A DNA stretch of 64,000 nt from an uncultured Pelagibacteraceae bacterium (GTDB lineage: Bacteria; Pseudomonadota; Alphaproteobacteria; Pelagibacterales; Pelagibacteraceae). Positions 1 to 8,615 of the stretch are shown piece by piece. The position numbers were made by a program, and so were the translations under genes. Each line of letters opens with the position of its first letter. The stretch's first letter is position 1. The DNA is taken from NCBI GenBank assembly GCA_902604975.1, contig CACLAY010000002.1, positions 1 to 64,000 of the forward strand. The letters are read 5' to 3'. The notes beneath the pieces were generated by a model. The model was not told where the DNA came from and ran no database searches. It worked only from the letters and a program-made list of their open reading frames with translations.

Positions 1-905
1 CTTTTGGGTCTTTGAAGAGCATTTGCATCCACACCACCAGTTAAAACTTTTCCTGAACTTGGTACAACAGCATTATAAGCTCTTCCTAATCTAGTGATTG
101 AGTCTAATAAAATTACAACATCTTTTTTATGTTCTGTTAATCTTTTTGCTTTTTCTATAACCATTTCAGCAACAGCCACATGTCTCTGAGCAGGTTCATC
201 AAAAGTAGAACTTATAACTTCACCTTTAACTGTTCTTTGCATATCGGTTACTTCCTCAGGTCTTTCATCTATAAGTAATACCATCAAATAACATTCTGGA
301 TGATTGGCAGTTATAGAATTTGCTATACTTTGGAGTATCATGGTTTTTCCAGCTTTGGGAGGTGATATAATTAAAGACCTTTGGCCTTTACCAATAGGAC
401 TAACTAAGTCAATTAATCTTGGGGTTAAATCAGGTTTTTTTTCAATTTTATTTATTTCCACTTCCATTGCTAACTGTTTATTTGGATATAAAGGTGTAAG
501 GTTATCAAAAGCAATCTTATGCTTAAATTTATCCGGTTCTTCAAAGTTTATTTTACTTACTTGAAGTAATGCAAAATATCTTTCTCCTTCTTTTGGAGAT
601 CTAATAGGTCCTTCCACTGAATCACCAGTTCTTAAACCAAATCTTCTTATCTGACTTGGGCTTACATATATATCATCTGCTCCAGGTAAATAATTTGACT
701 CCATTGCTCTAAGAAAACCAAAACCATCTTGGAGTAATTGCAAAACACCTCCACCAGTAATCTCTTCACCTTTTTCTGCAAGTTTTTTTAAAATTGCAAA
801 ATAAATTTCTTGTCTACGTAGTGTGCTAGCGTTTTCTATACCTAGCTTTTCAGCTTCGGTGATTAACTTTTCTGAGCTTCTTTCTTTTAATTCTTGAATA
901 TTCAT
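1..905 (-). CDS. rho: Transcription termination factor Rho (3' end cut by window)
   Basis: RNA-dependent hexameric ATPase that ends transcription. Reading the minus strand from the ATG at 905 gives [10 protein letters not shown], a short N-terminal helical domain, an RNA-binding cold-shock-like region around residues 50-115 ([19 protein letters not shown]), the P-loop PPKAGKTM near 181-188, the Walker B region [16 protein letters not shown] and the start of the [14 protein letters not shown] loop. About 301 residues are visible; Rho is usually about 420, so roughly the last 120 lie to the left of the window, which is why the ORF track missed it. It is transcribed away from the putative origin, in line with hemJ, hemH and hemE, and starts about 60 bases after hemJ ends. 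Family identity is very secure. Confidence 0.97.
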   Translation of the reverse strand, partial: MNIQELKERSSEKLITEAEKLGIENASTLRRQEIYFAILKKLAEKGEEITGGGVLQLLQDGFGFLRAMESNYLPGADDIYVSPSQIRRFGLRTGDSVEGPIRSPKEGERYFALLQVSKINFEEPDKFKHKIAFDNLTPLYPNKQLAMEVEINKIEKKPDLTPRLIDLVSPIGKGQRSLIISPPKAGKTMILQSIANSITANHPECYLMVLLIDERPEEVTDMQRTVKGEVISSTFDEPAQRHVAVAEMVIEKAKRLTEHKKDVVILLDSITRLGRAYNAVVPSSGKVLTGGVDANALQRPK

Positions 906-963
906 GTGTGGAAGATTTGTTTAAGATGATCTAAATATATATACTGACGCAAAAATTTCAACC

Positions 964-1398
964 CTAGATAGGCTTAAAAACCACAATAAAAACAATGAAA
1001 ATAAGTAATACTGTGGGTATTTCGTTTATTATCCTAAAAAATCTTGATGATTTTGAGTTTTCTTTAGATTTTAACGAGCGCATACATTTACCAAGATACT
1101 CATGATAAATTGTTAAAATCACTACAGATAGAATTTTAAGTTGTAACCATAAATAGGCCAAACTTTCAATTCCATTAATCCAAATCAATATAATTCCAAA
1201 AAGCCAAGACAAAATCATGGCTGGTCGCATGATATAATTATAAAGTTTTCTTTCCATCGTTTCAAAAATTTCAGTAGCTTGTTTCTTTTCAAAATTTTCA
1301 ACGTGGTAGACAAATATTCTTGGTAAATATAATAAGCCTGCCATCCATGAAATTACTGCTATTAGGTGAAGTGATTTAAATAAAAGATATCCACTCAT
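964..1398 (-). CDS. hemJ: HemJ-type protoporphyrinogen IX oxidase
   Basis: Oxygen-independent protoporphyrinogen IX oxidase, the penultimate step of heme synthesis, acting in the inner membrane. The 144-residue protein has the family opening (KSLHLIAVISWMAGLLYLPRIFVYH, with the conserved His and Arg of UPF0093), then three more hydrophobic segments around residues 55-75, 80-100 and 125-143, the usual four-helix layout and length. It starts 3 bases after the ferrochelatase stop, so hemE-hemH-hemJ reads as one operon for the last heme steps. No hemG or hemY is seen in this window, so HemJ is probably the oxidase used. Confidence 0.9.
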   Translation of the reverse strand: MSGYLLFKSLHLIAVISWMAGLLYLPRIFVYHVENFEKKQATEIFETMERKLYNYIMRPAMILSWLFGIILIWINGIESLAYLWLQLKILSVVILTIYHEYLGKCMRSLKSKENSKSSRFFRIINEIPTVLLIFIVFIVVFKPI

Positions 1399-1401
1399 TG
1401 A

Positions 1402-2394
1402 TTATAAATTTTTTGAAATTAGGTGTTTGAATAAAGAAATATGATCTTCATTATCATTTAAACAAGGTATCATTTCAAAGTTTTCACCACCTGATTTGAT
1501 AAAACTTTCTTTCCCTTGAATAGATATTTCTTCTAAAGTCTCAACACAATCAGATGAAAAACCAGGACATATAACTAATATATTTTTTTTGCCTTCTTTG
1601 GGCAAAGCTTCAAAAGTTTTGTCTGTATAAGGTTGCAGCCATTCTTGAGGACCAAATCTTGATTGAAATGTTGTAATAATTTTAATATCTAAATATTTTT
1701 CGGAAATCAGCCTAGTAGTTTTATGACAGTAGCAATGGTAAGGATCTCCCTTGTCAAAATATTTTTTTGGTATTCCATGATATGAAGCTACTATTAAGTC
1801 TGGTTTCCAATTAATTTCGTTAATTTTTTTTTCAATACTATTTTTGATAGCATCTATATATAGAGGTTCAGATTCATAATGAGGAATTATTTTTAGATTT
1901 GGTTGCCATCTCATTTTCATAAGGGTTCTATAAACCTCATCACATACAGTTGCAGTTGTTGCAGCAGCATATTGAGGATAAAGAGGTAGTATAATTAAAT
2001 TTTCACAACCCTTTTCATGAAGTTCATTGATTTTACTTTTAATACTTGGATTGCCGTACCTCATAGCAAAATCAACAATCAACTTTTCATTGCCAATTTT
2101 TTCAGATAATTTACGAGCTTGGCTTTCTGTAAAAAACCTAAGTGGTGACATGTTCCTGTCTTTCATCCATATTTCTTTGTAAGCTTTAGCAGTTTTTGAT
2201 GGCCTGAAAGTAAGTATAAATAAATTAAGAATTACTTGCCAAATAAGTGGATTTACTTCAATAACTCTTCTATCTGACAAAAATTCCTTTAAGTATTTTC
2301 TTATATCAAACCAGCTAGTGGAATCAGGTGTGCCAAGATTTATAATTAAAATCCCTGTTTTACCATAATTAACTTTTGGGTGATCTGATCTCAT
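1402..2394 (-). CDS. hemH: Ferrochelatase
   Basis: Inserts ferrous iron into protoporphyrin IX to make protoheme. The 330-residue protein opens with GILIINLGTPDS, and carries the family signature with the catalytic His in VASYHGIPKKYFDKGDPY, the following CYCHKT segment, FQSRFGPQEWLQPYT, and a C-terminal VICPGFSSDCVETLEEI block holding the second metal-site region. Length is normal for bacterial ferrochelatases. Its start overlaps the hemE stop by 4 bases (ATGA), and hemJ follows 3 bases downstream, pointing to translational coupling in a hemEHJ operon. Note the Cys pair in YHCYCH; I cannot tell from sequence whether this binds metal. Confidence 0.96.
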   Translation of the reverse strand: MRSDHPKVNYGKTGILIINLGTPDSTSWFDIRKYLKEFLSDRRVIEVNPLIWQVILNLFILTFRPSKTAKAYKEIWMKDRNMSPLRFFTESQARKLSEKIGNEKLIVDFAMRYGNPSIKSKINELHEKGCENLIILPLYPQYAAATTATVCDEVYRTLMKMRWQPNLKIIPHYESEPLYIDAIKNSIEKKINEINWKPDLIVASYHGIPKKYFDKGDPYHCYCHKTTRLISEKYLDIKIITTFQSRFGPQEWLQPYTDKTFEALPKEGKKNILVICPGFSSDCVETLEEISIQGKESFIKSGGENFEMIPCLNDNEDHISLFKHLISKNL

Positions 2395-3392
2395 TTAAAA
2401 TTTCTTACGATTTTAATTAAGTCTTCAACCATTTCAATTTTAGTTTCTGGTAGTATTCCATGACCTAGATTAAAAATATATGGGTGATCTTTAAAAATAT
2501 TTAGATATTTTTGTGTTTCTCTTTTAAGTGTTTCTTTATCAGCTAGTAAAATTTTAGGATCTAGACCACCTTGTACAGGAATGTTAATTTCATCAACTAT
2601 TTTTTTTGGATCTGTATCATAATCAATGTTTACTGCGTCTGGTTTTACTATTTCGCAGAAATTTTTGTAGTCTTTAATACCTCTTGGAAAACAAATTACA
2701 GGCACGCCTAATTGTTTAACATATTCTACAATATTTAATGTGGGTATATAGATATATTCTGGAATTTTATCATTTAATAATCCTGCCCAACTATCAAAAA
2801 TTTGAATTACTTTAGCACCAGCCTCAACTTGATTTTTAATATGAACCTTTAAAAATTTTTCAATAATTCCTAATAGTCTATTTATTAGAAATTCATCTTT
2901 AAAGAATTCACCTGTTAGACCTTTTTTGGGTGATGATCTATTAATCATATATACAAGTATAGTCCACGGAGCTCCAACAAATCCTATCATATCTCTACTA
3001 TCCATCAAAGGATCCTTGGAAGTTTTGGAAATTGCTTTGTAAACTTTATAAACTTTTTCTGTAAAATTAATTTCATCAACATTTTTAATATTATCTAACT
3101 CTAGTTCTCCAAGCTTTGGTCCAAAATTTTTTTCAAATTCTACTTTTTGACCAAGACCATACGGTAACATTAAGATATCAGAAAATATTACCGCTCCGTC
3201 AAATCCAAATCTTTTTATAGGTTGAAGAGTTATTTCAGATGCTAAATCACTATTTAAACAAAGCTTTATAAAATCTGTATTTTTTTTTCTTATTTCTCGA
3301 AATTCAGGTAAATATCTCCCAGCTTGCCTCATTAACCATATAGGATTGGTTTTAGTGTCTTTATTTTTTATACAGTTTGTTATGGGACTCAT
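2391..3392 (-). CDS. hemE: Uroporphyrinogen decarboxylase
   Basis: Converts uroporphyrinogen III to coproporphyrinogen III by four decarboxylations. The 333-residue protein contains the hallmark N-terminal WLMRQAGRYLPEFRE (substrate-binding arginines), FSDILMLPYGLGQ with the catalytic Asp, GFVGAPWTILVYM, IQIFDSWAG and the C-terminal FNLGHGILPET. Size fits the family. It is the first gene leftward of the putative replication origin. In Caulobacter and Rickettsia hemE is the gene bordering the origin (established knowledge recalled, not searched), and this gene keeps that position and orientation. Confidence 0.97.
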   Translation of the reverse strand: MSPITNCIKNKDTKTNPIWLMRQAGRYLPEFREIRKKNTDFIKLCLNSDLASEITLQPIKRFGFDGAVIFSDILMLPYGLGQKVEFEKNFGPKLGELELDNIKNVDEINFTEKVYKVYKAISKTSKDPLMDSRDMIGFVGAPWTILVYMINRSSPKKGLTGEFFKDEFLINRLLGIIEKFLKVHIKNQVEAGAKVIQIFDSWAGLLNDKIPEYIYIPTLNIVEYVKQLGVPVICFPRGIKDYKNFCEIVKPDAVNIDYDTDPKKIVDEINIPVQGGLDPKILLADKETLKRETQKYLNIFKDHPYIFNLGHGILPETKIEMVEDLIKIVRNFK

Positions 3393-3676
3393 ATAAATAG
3401 ATTAATATTATTTACTTTATTAGTATTATGAATTGTGGATAACGTAAATTAGTCAATTATCACAGTTTGCTAACTTTTTATTAATAATTTAGATCTCTAA
3501 TTAGTTATATTTTATGGCGATTAATTAGGATTTCTCATATTTTATGCATATTATGTATAACTTTATTAACATTTTATAATTTAGGTAACTTAATGGAAAA
3601 AAAACTAACAACTATTATCCAGAGGCATAAATCTAAATTTTTCTTATTTTACTTATAGATTATAAACACTTTATAC
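3393..3676. other. Putative chromosomal replication origin (oriC)
   Basis: A 284-base AT-rich gap between divergent hemE and ppsR. It holds a perfect DnaA box, TGTGGATAA at 3434-3442 (reverse complement TTATCCACA), and three 8-of-9 matches: TTATGCATA at 3542-3550, TATGTATAA at 3552-3560 (TTATACATA on minus) and TTATCCAGA at 3615-3623. Genes on both flanks run away from it, as expected for leading-strand coding. The neighbours reproduce the order I recall around the Caulobacter origin (hemE | DUF299, maf, aroE, coaE, dnaQ). The boxes and orientation are seen; the origin call is inference from synteny. The gap must also hold the hemE and ppsR promoters. Confidence 0.8.
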
Positions 3677-4504
3677 ATGAAAAATTTATATCAAATATAC
3701 TTAATATCAGATTCTACTGGTGAAACACTTGATAGAATTTTTTTAGCATTAAAGGCACAATTTCCTAATTTCGAATACGAAACAAATCATTTTTCTTTTA
3801 CTCGAACTGAGAGTCAAACCCTAGCTATACTAAAACAGGCAAAAGGAGAAAAAAACTCAATTATTTTATATACAATTGTTAACAGCAAATTAGCAAAGTA
3901 CCTTACGGAAAAAGCTTACGAAAGAAATATACCTTGTTTTGGAGTCCTTGGTGACTTGATTTTAAATTTTTCAAAAGTCTTAAATCAAAAAGCCTCTCAC
4001 CAACCAAGCGGGCAACATATTCTAAATGAAGAATACTATGACAGAATTGAAGCCATTCAATTTACGATGAACCATGATGATGGTAATCAGACTGATGATA
4101 TAGAAAAATCAGATATTATTTTATTAGGAGTAAGCAGAACAAGCAAAACACCAACCTCTATTTATCTAGCTAATAGAGGATTCAAAACCTCAAATATTCC
4201 ACTAGTAAATAAAAATTCTGTACCATCTAAAGTCACTGAAAAAAATTTTAAACCGTGCGTTGTTGGTTTAGTTACAGAGGCAGAAAGATTATATGATTTA
4301 AGAAAAAATAGATTAAGTTCTTTGAAAGAAGATCAAAATAGTGAATATGTAAATATTGAAAAGATTAAAGATGAACTAAATAGTGCTAGAAAATTATTCA
4401 AAGAGAATAATTGGCCAACGATAGATGTAACAAGAAAATCAGTTGAAGAAACCGCTGCCTCAGTAATAAAAATTTTTGAAATAAAGAATAAAAAAAATGC
4501 CTGA
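3677..4504 (+). CDS. ppsR: DUF299 bifunctional kinase/pyrophosphorylase (PPDK or PEP synthase regulator)
   Basis: Serine/threonine kinase that also carries out phosphate-dependent dephosphorylation, switching pyruvate phosphate dikinase or PEP synthase off and on. The 275-residue protein opens with YLISDSTGETLDR and carries the P-loop-like LGVSRTSKTPTSIYLANRG near residues 150-168, both diagnostic. Length is typical (about 270-280). It is the first rightward gene beside the putative origin and corresponds to the RP001-type gene next to the origin in Rickettsia and Caulobacter. Which target enzyme it regulates cannot be told here because neither ppdK nor ppsA lies in the window. Its end overlaps the maf start by 8 bases. 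Confidence 0.92.
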   Translation: MKNLYQIYLISDSTGETLDRIFLALKAQFPNFEYETNHFSFTRTESQTLAILKQAKGEKNSIILYTIVNSKLAKYLTEKAYERNIPCFGVLGDLILNFSKVLNQKASHQPSGQHILNEEYYDRIEAIQFTMNHDDGNQTDDIEKSDIILLGVSRTSKTPTSIYLANRGFKTSNIPLVNKNSVPSKVTEKNFKPCVVGLVTEAERLYDLRKNRLSSLKEDQNSEYVNIEKIKDELNSARKLFKENNWPTIDVTRKSVEETAASVIKIFEIKNKKNA

Positions 4505-5081
4505 CATAATTTTAGCTTCAAAAAGTAAAGTTAGAAAAGAAATACTAGATAATCATAATATTAATAGCAAGGTTGAAGCCTCATATGTTGATGAAGACCC
4601 TATAAAAGAAAGTTTATTAAAGGAAGGAGCTTCACCAGAAATTATTTCTAAAAATCTAGCAGAATTAAAAGCAAACAAGGTAAGTCAAAAAATTAATAAT
4701 GCTTTAGTATTAGGAGCAGATAGCGTTATCGATTTAACTGGAGAATTAATTTCAAAACCAGAAAGTAGAGAAGAGGCTTTGAATATTTTAAAGAAACTCA
4801 ATGGAAAAAAACATTCTTTGATTAGTTCAGTTTGTATATCTAAAAATGGATCTATGGTTTGGAACTATACCGACAAAGCTTACTTGACTATGAAGGATTT
4901 TTCTGAAAATGAATTAACTACCTATCTAAGTAAAATAAGTGATGAAGCTTTATATGCTTATAATGTTTATCAAATTGAAGGAGAAGGTAGAGCCTTATTC
5001 TCAAATATCGATGGAGATGAAGATACGATAATGGGCTTACCTATCAAAAAAATTAAGGAATATTTAGAAATTCAAAAATGA
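4497..5081 (+). CDS. maf: Maf-like nucleoside triphosphate pyrophosphatase
   Basis: House-cleaning nucleotide pyrophosphatase that hydrolyses non-canonical or excess NTPs. The 194-residue protein begins DIILASKSKVRKEIL, matching the Maf signature (LASxSxxRxxLL), followed by VEASYVDEDPIKE, LGADSVID, SKPESREEALNILKKLNGKKHSLIS and a C-terminal YQIEGEGRALFSNIDGD block. The start overlaps the end of ppsR and the stop overlaps the aroE start by 4 bases (ATGA). Position between DUF299 and aroE is the conserved alphaproteobacterial origin-flank order. Substrate preference (dTTP/UTP versus m7GTP) is not resolved from sequence alone. Confidence 0.93.
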   Translation: MPDIILASKSKVRKEILDNHNINSKVEASYVDEDPIKESLLKEGASPEIISKNLAELKANKVSQKINNALVLGADSVIDLTGELISKPESREEALNILKKLNGKKHSLISSVCISKNGSMVWNYTDKAYLTMKDFSENELTTYLSKISDEALYAYNVYQIEGEGRALFSNIDGDEDTIMGLPIKKIKEYLEIQK

Positions 5082-5872
5082 AAAAATTTTTAGTAATAGG
5101 GAACCCAATTGAACATTCTTTGTCTCCAAAGTTACATAATTATTGGATTAAAAAAAATAGTTTAGATGCAATTTATGGGAAACTAGAAACTTATGATAAT
5201 GATTTACCTGAACTATGTAAATCTATAAAAAAGGGAGATTTGGAGGGTTTAAATGTTACTGTGCCTTTTAAAAAATCAATAATATCTCACCTAGATATTT
5301 TAAGTAGTAATGCATTAAAGACACAATCTGTAAATACTATCTCATTAAATAAAGGTAATCTGGTTGGAGATAACACTGATATTAATGGATTTGAATTAAG
5401 TATTAGAAAATTGAATTATGATGTTAGTGACAAGACAGTTCTGATATTAGGTGCTGGTGGAGTTGTGCCGTCAATAATTTTTTCATTGTTAAGAATGAAA
5501 GTATCAAAAATATTTTTGAGTAACAGAACTAAAAAAAAAGCTGATGATTTAAAAAATTTATTCAACGAGATTAATGTAGTAGAATGGGCTGATTTACCAA
5601 AGTTTGATATGATAATAAATGCCACTACTTTAGGTTTAAATAAAGTAGATAAATTTGGTATAGACTTTTCTCAAGTTGGCCAAAATAAGCTTTTTTATGA
5701 TGTTATATATGCACCATTTCACACAGAGTTTTCGGAGGCAGGAAATTCTGAGGGTAATTCAATTGTAAATGGTTTAAATATGTTTTTATATCAGGGGCAA
5801 CAAGCTTTTAATATTTGGCATAATATTGAGCCAGAAATTAACAAAGAATTAATTGAATTTATAAAAAACTGA
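5078..5872 (+). CDS. aroE: Shikimate dehydrogenase
   Basis: NADPH-dependent reduction of 3-dehydroshikimate to shikimate in aromatic amino acid synthesis. The 264-residue protein shows GNPIEHSLSPKLHN near the N terminus, GLNVTVPFKKSI with the catalytic Lys around residue 66, GDNTDINGF with the catalytic Asp near 103, the Rossmann loop LGAGGVVPS around 126-133, NRTKKKA after it, and YDVIYAPFHTEF. All key residues are present. ATG overlaps the maf stop; coaE follows after 23 bases. Confidence 0.95.
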   Translation: MKKFLVIGNPIEHSLSPKLHNYWIKKNSLDAIYGKLETYDNDLPELCKSIKKGDLEGLNVTVPFKKSIISHLDILSSNALKTQSVNTISLNKGNLVGDNTDINGFELSIRKLNYDVSDKTVLILGAGGVVPSIIFSLLRMKVSKIFLSNRTKKKADDLKNLFNEINVVEWADLPKFDMIINATTLGLNKVDKFGIDFSQVGQNKLFYDVIYAPFHTEFSEAGNSEGNSIVNGLNMFLYQGQQAFNIWHNIEPEINKELIEFIKN

Positions 5873-5895
5873 AACTATGAGATCTAAAATTAAAA

Positions 5896-6489
5896 ATGAT
5901 TAGAGTTGGAATAATTGGCGGTATAGGTTCAGGAAAATCTTTTATTTCAAGACTTTTTGGCTATCCAGTATTTAATGCAGATGATGAAGTAAAATATATT
6001 TATAAAAAGAATAAAGAGTGTTTTAAAAAATTAAAAAAAAAATTACCAAAATTTATAAAAACATTTCCCATTAAAAAAAAGGAGCTTATATCCTCCATTA
6101 GCTCAAATAAAAAAAATCTAAAAATTATATCTTCCGTTGTTCATCCATTTGTGAGAAAAAATATGAAAAAATTTATAGTAAGAAATAAGAAGAGTGAAAT
6201 GATTATTTTTGATATCCCTTTATTAATAGAAAACAAGCTCAATAAAAAAAAAGATATAATTATTTTTGTTAAATCAAAAAAAACAAAAGTCTTGAACAGA
6301 TTAAAAAAGAGACCTAATTTTGATGACAAATTGATTAAGAAACTCAAAGAAAATCAGGTTATTTTATCCAAAAAAAAAAAATTAGCTGACTTTGTCATTA
6401 ATAATAATTTTTCAACAAATGTGATGAAAAAAAAAATTAAACTAATTAAAAATGAGATTTTAAATGAAAGAAATAGTTCTAGATACTGA
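5896..6489 (+). CDS. coaE: Dephospho-CoA kinase
   Basis: Last step of coenzyme A synthesis, phosphorylating the 3' hydroxyl of dephospho-CoA. The 197-residue protein begins IRVGIIGGIGSGKSFISRLF with the P-loop, and keeps VFNADDEVKYIY and SSVVHPFVRK plus FDIPLLIE in the expected order. The sequence is extremely lysine-rich (runs such as KKKLPKF, KKKDI, KKKKLADFV), showing the strong A bias of the genome. Its end overlaps the dnaQ start by 26 bases in another frame. The family call is secure from the P-loop and downstream motifs in spite of the skewed composition. Confidence 0.9.
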   Translation: MIRVGIIGGIGSGKSFISRLFGYPVFNADDEVKYIYKKNKECFKKLKKKLPKFIKTFPIKKKELISSISSNKKNLKIISSVVHPFVRKNMKKFIVRNKKSEMIIFDIPLLIENKLNKKKDIIIFVKSKKTKVLNRLKKRPNFDDKLIKKLKENQVILSKKKKLADFVINNNFSTNVMKKKIKLIKNEILNERNSSRY

Positions 6490-7129
6490 GACAACAGGCT
6501 TATCTGTTAGAGATGGTCATAGAATTGTTGAAATTGGATGTATAGAGTTAGATAATTTAGTGCCGACAAAAAATATATTTCATTTTTATTTGAATCCAGA
6601 GAGAAAAGTGTCACAAAAAGCATTTGAGGTTCATGGTTATTCTGATGAATTTTTATCAACCAAGCAAAAATTTATTGAGATTGCAGATGAATTTTTAGAA
6701 TTTATTAAGGATAAAAGGATAATCATTCACAACGCTGAGTTTGATATTGGTCATCTTAATAATGAATTATCTTTAATTGGTAAGAAAAAAATTAATATTT
6801 CAAATGTTATTGATACATTAGAATTAGCAAGGAATAAATTTCCTGGGTCGGGTATTAGTCTAGATGCATTGTGTAAAAGATTTAGAATAGATAACTCAAA
6901 AAGGGAAAAGCATACTGCATTGATAGATTGTGAATTACTCGCTAAAGTATATATAAACTTAATTGGTCAAAAAGAGCCAACCTTAAATTTAAATGAAAGT
7001 AATGAAATTAAAATTTCTTTAACAAATACTGTCTTAGATTATTACAAAAAAATAGTAACTCCCAGTGAAGAGGAACTTTCAAATCATAAAGAATTTTTAA
7101 AAAAAAATTTAAAAAAAAATTTCTTTTAA
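6464..7129 (+). CDS. dnaQ: DNA polymerase III epsilon subunit (3'-5' proofreading exonuclease)
   Basis: Proofreading exonuclease of the replicative polymerase. Within 221 residues it has ExoI (VLDTETTGLS, residues about 5-14), the FHFYLNPERKVSQKAFEVHG segment typical of DnaQ, ExoII (IIHNAEFDIGHLN) and ExoIII (HTALIDCELLAKVY, with the DEDDh His and Asp). The C-terminal tail is short, with a clamp-binding site not obvious; it ends in a KKNLKKNFF stretch. It overlaps coaE upstream and runs convergently into the SecB-like gene, whose stop touches its own. Location right beside the origin is shared with Caulobacter as I recall it. Confidence 0.94.
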   Translation: MKEIVLDTETTGLSVRDGHRIVEIGCIELDNLVPTKNIFHFYLNPERKVSQKAFEVHGYSDEFLSTKQKFIEIADEFLEFIKDKRIIIHNAEFDIGHLNNELSLIGKKKINISNVIDTLELARNKFPGSGISLDALCKRFRIDNSKREKHTALIDCELLAKVYINLIGQKEPTLNLNESNEIKISLTNTVLDYYKKIVTPSEEELSNHKEFLKKNLKKNFF

Positions 7130-7548
7130 TTCAATCTAGATTTATACAACTCCTCAAAATCAATTTTCTTACCAAACTTTAAATCGGGCAAACCAGAATT
7201 TTTAAGAATAGTTAAAAACTTTTGTTCCAACTCAGGATAAATCTTTGTTTGTAAATCGCATAACACTATTTTTTCTAATTCAGCTTTTTTAATTTTTAAA
7301 TCTAATATATCTATTGCAGTCGCATATTTAATTTGAAAAAAACCACTAATTTTTTTTTTGTTAGGATTCTCGTATGTTAAAGTTGTTTGAACTTCTATAA
7401 TCTTTCTCTTTAAAGGTTTTGAGGATATATTTACCTTCATCTGGTATTCTGGAATTGAATTTCTAATTGTTACAAGACTTTCTGGACTTGGTATTTCTAC
7501 TGATAAATCTTGAATATAACTAACAATTATTTTGTATTTATTTTCCAT
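7126..7548 (-). CDS. secB: SecB-like export chaperone
   Basis: Probable tetrameric cytosolic chaperone that keeps precursors unfolded for SecA. The 140-residue protein has YIQDLSVEIPSPESL at the N terminus (SecB has a similar YIKDLSFENP block), a VNISSKPLKRKIIEVQTTLTYE strand pair and a C-terminal KIDFEELYKSRLN resembling the P-DF--LY ending of alphaproteobacterial SecB. It is a little shorter than usual (about 150-165) and the central YAG-F motif is replaced by IKYATAIDI, so it is divergent. Context supports the call: dnaQ-secB-fxsA-tim44 is a common alphaproteobacterial order. It overlaps the fxsA end by 11 bases. Confidence 0.75.
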   Translation of the reverse strand: MENKYKIIVSYIQDLSVEIPSPESLVTIRNSIPEYQMKVNISSKPLKRKIIEVQTTLTYENPNKKKISGFFQIKYATAIDILDLKIKKAELEKIVLCDLQTKIYPELEQKFLTILKNSGLPDLKFGKKIDFEELYKSRLN

Positions 7549-7966
7549 CTTTATCCTCTATATCTTCGTACTCACCTTCAATATAATTTTTTTCTCTATT
7601 AGTATTTTTGGTATTTCCTGAATTTTTTTTTGAATACTTGCTTAAAATGATTCTTCTTGTAAATGGAAAAACTAATAAAATACCTATTATGTCAGTAGCG
7701 AAACCAGGTAATATCAATAGCAGAGCTGCAAAAGCTATTGCTGCTCCAGAAACTATCTCATAAAGAGGAATTTCATTTTTGACCAATTGAGACATCCCTG
7801 AGCGTAATGTGTTGAAGCCCTCATATCTCGCGTACCAAATACCCACTACTGCTGTTGTTAGAATGAGTAAAATAGTGTTTATTGCACCTATTTCTGATCC
7901 AACCTTTATAAATAGGTAGATTTCAATAAGAGGTATCCCCAAAATAAGAATTATTACTGTGTTCAT
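7538..7966 (-). CDS. fxsA: FxsA family membrane protein
   Basis: Small inner-membrane protein of the FxsA family, whose name comes from suppression of phage T7 exclusion; its everyday role is unknown. The 142 residues show hydrophobic segments at about 1-20, 28-45 (ending VVGIWYARYEGFNTL, the family hallmark) and 70-100 (AAIAFAALLLILPGFATDIIGILLVFP), then a charged cytoplasmic tail rich in Asn, Lys, Glu and Asp. The gene is read toward secB and overlaps it, and is divergent from tim44 with about 58 bases between the two starts. Confidence 0.88.
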   Translation of the reverse strand: MNTVIILILGIPLIEIYLFIKVGSEIGAINTILLILTTAVVGIWYARYEGFNTLRSGMSQLVKNEIPLYEIVSGAAIAFAALLLILPGFATDIIGILLVFPFTRRIILSKYSKKNSGNTKNTNREKNYIEGEYEDIEDKDGK

Positions 7967-8024
7967 TTGTCTATAATGTAAATTCCAGGTTGAAATTAAT
8001 CAACATAGTAAATATTATTACTAT

Positions 8025-8615
8025 ATGAGTTATAGCTTTGAGTACATCGATATTATTTTATTAGCAATGATAGCAGGTTTTATTTTCCTTAGATTAAGAG
8101 GAATTTTAGGTAAAAAAACAGGATTTGAGGAAAATATCAATTCAAGTTTCCCTCATGAGGAAGTTCCAGAAACTAAGGCCTCACCAGTTTTAAATGCTGA
8201 AACTTTTGATGATGCAGCAAAAAAAGACTTTTTGAATGGTGCTAAAATAGCTTATGAAAGTATTATTACTAGTTTTTCTAAGGGTGACCTAAAATCTATA
8301 AAAAATCTTTTAGCAAAAGATGTATACGATCAATTTGACGAAGCAATTAAAGATAAAAAATCAAGAAATGTTACATCCGATACTACATTTATTGGTATTA
8401 ATTCTGCAGAAATAAAAGAGCATAATCAAAATAAAAATATGCTTGAAGTAACTGTTGAATTTGTAAGTGAAATAATATCTTGCATTAAAGATAAAGATAA
8501 TAAAGTTGTATCAGGTGATGCTCAAAAAGTTAAGAAAGTGCTAGATACTTGGAAATTTACAAAAGATAGCACATCAAAAAATCCTAACTGGTTAATAGTA
8601 GACACCCAGGCTTAG
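8025..8615 (+). CDS. Tim44/TimA domain membrane-anchored protein
   Basis: Bacterial relative of the mitochondrial import subunit Tim44, thought to act at the inner membrane. One N-terminal membrane helix (IDIILLAMIAGFIFLRL, residues about 8-24) is followed by the RGILGKKTGFEE linker and a Tim44-like domain from about residue 65 (FLNGAKIAYESIITSFSKGDLKSIKNLLAKDVYDQFDEAI, then a beta sheet with EVTVEFVSEIIS and DTWKFTKD). Length (196) fits alphaproteobacterial members. The stop codon is directly followed by the TTG start of the Smr gene. Many relatives carry a murein transglycosylase gene (mltA) between the two; none is present here. Confidence 0.88.
   Translation: MSYSFEYIDIILLAMIAGFIFLRLRGILGKKTGFEENINSSFPHEEVPETKASPVLNAETFDDAAKKDFLNGAKIAYESIITSFSKGDLKSIKNLLAKDVYDQFDEAIKDKKSRNVTSDTTFIGINSAEIKEHNQNKNMLEVTVEFVSEIISCIKDKDNKVVSGDAQKVKKVLDTWKFTKDSTSKNPNWLIVDTQA

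Noticed and set aside
304-564. 86-residue plus-strand ORF in the track
   Set aside because: It is the antisense shadow of rho, whose minus-strand translation is a full match to the family.
3450-3470. TTATCACAG as an extra DnaA box
   Set aside because: It lacks the fifth-position base of TTATNCACA, so it does not align as a 9-mer box.
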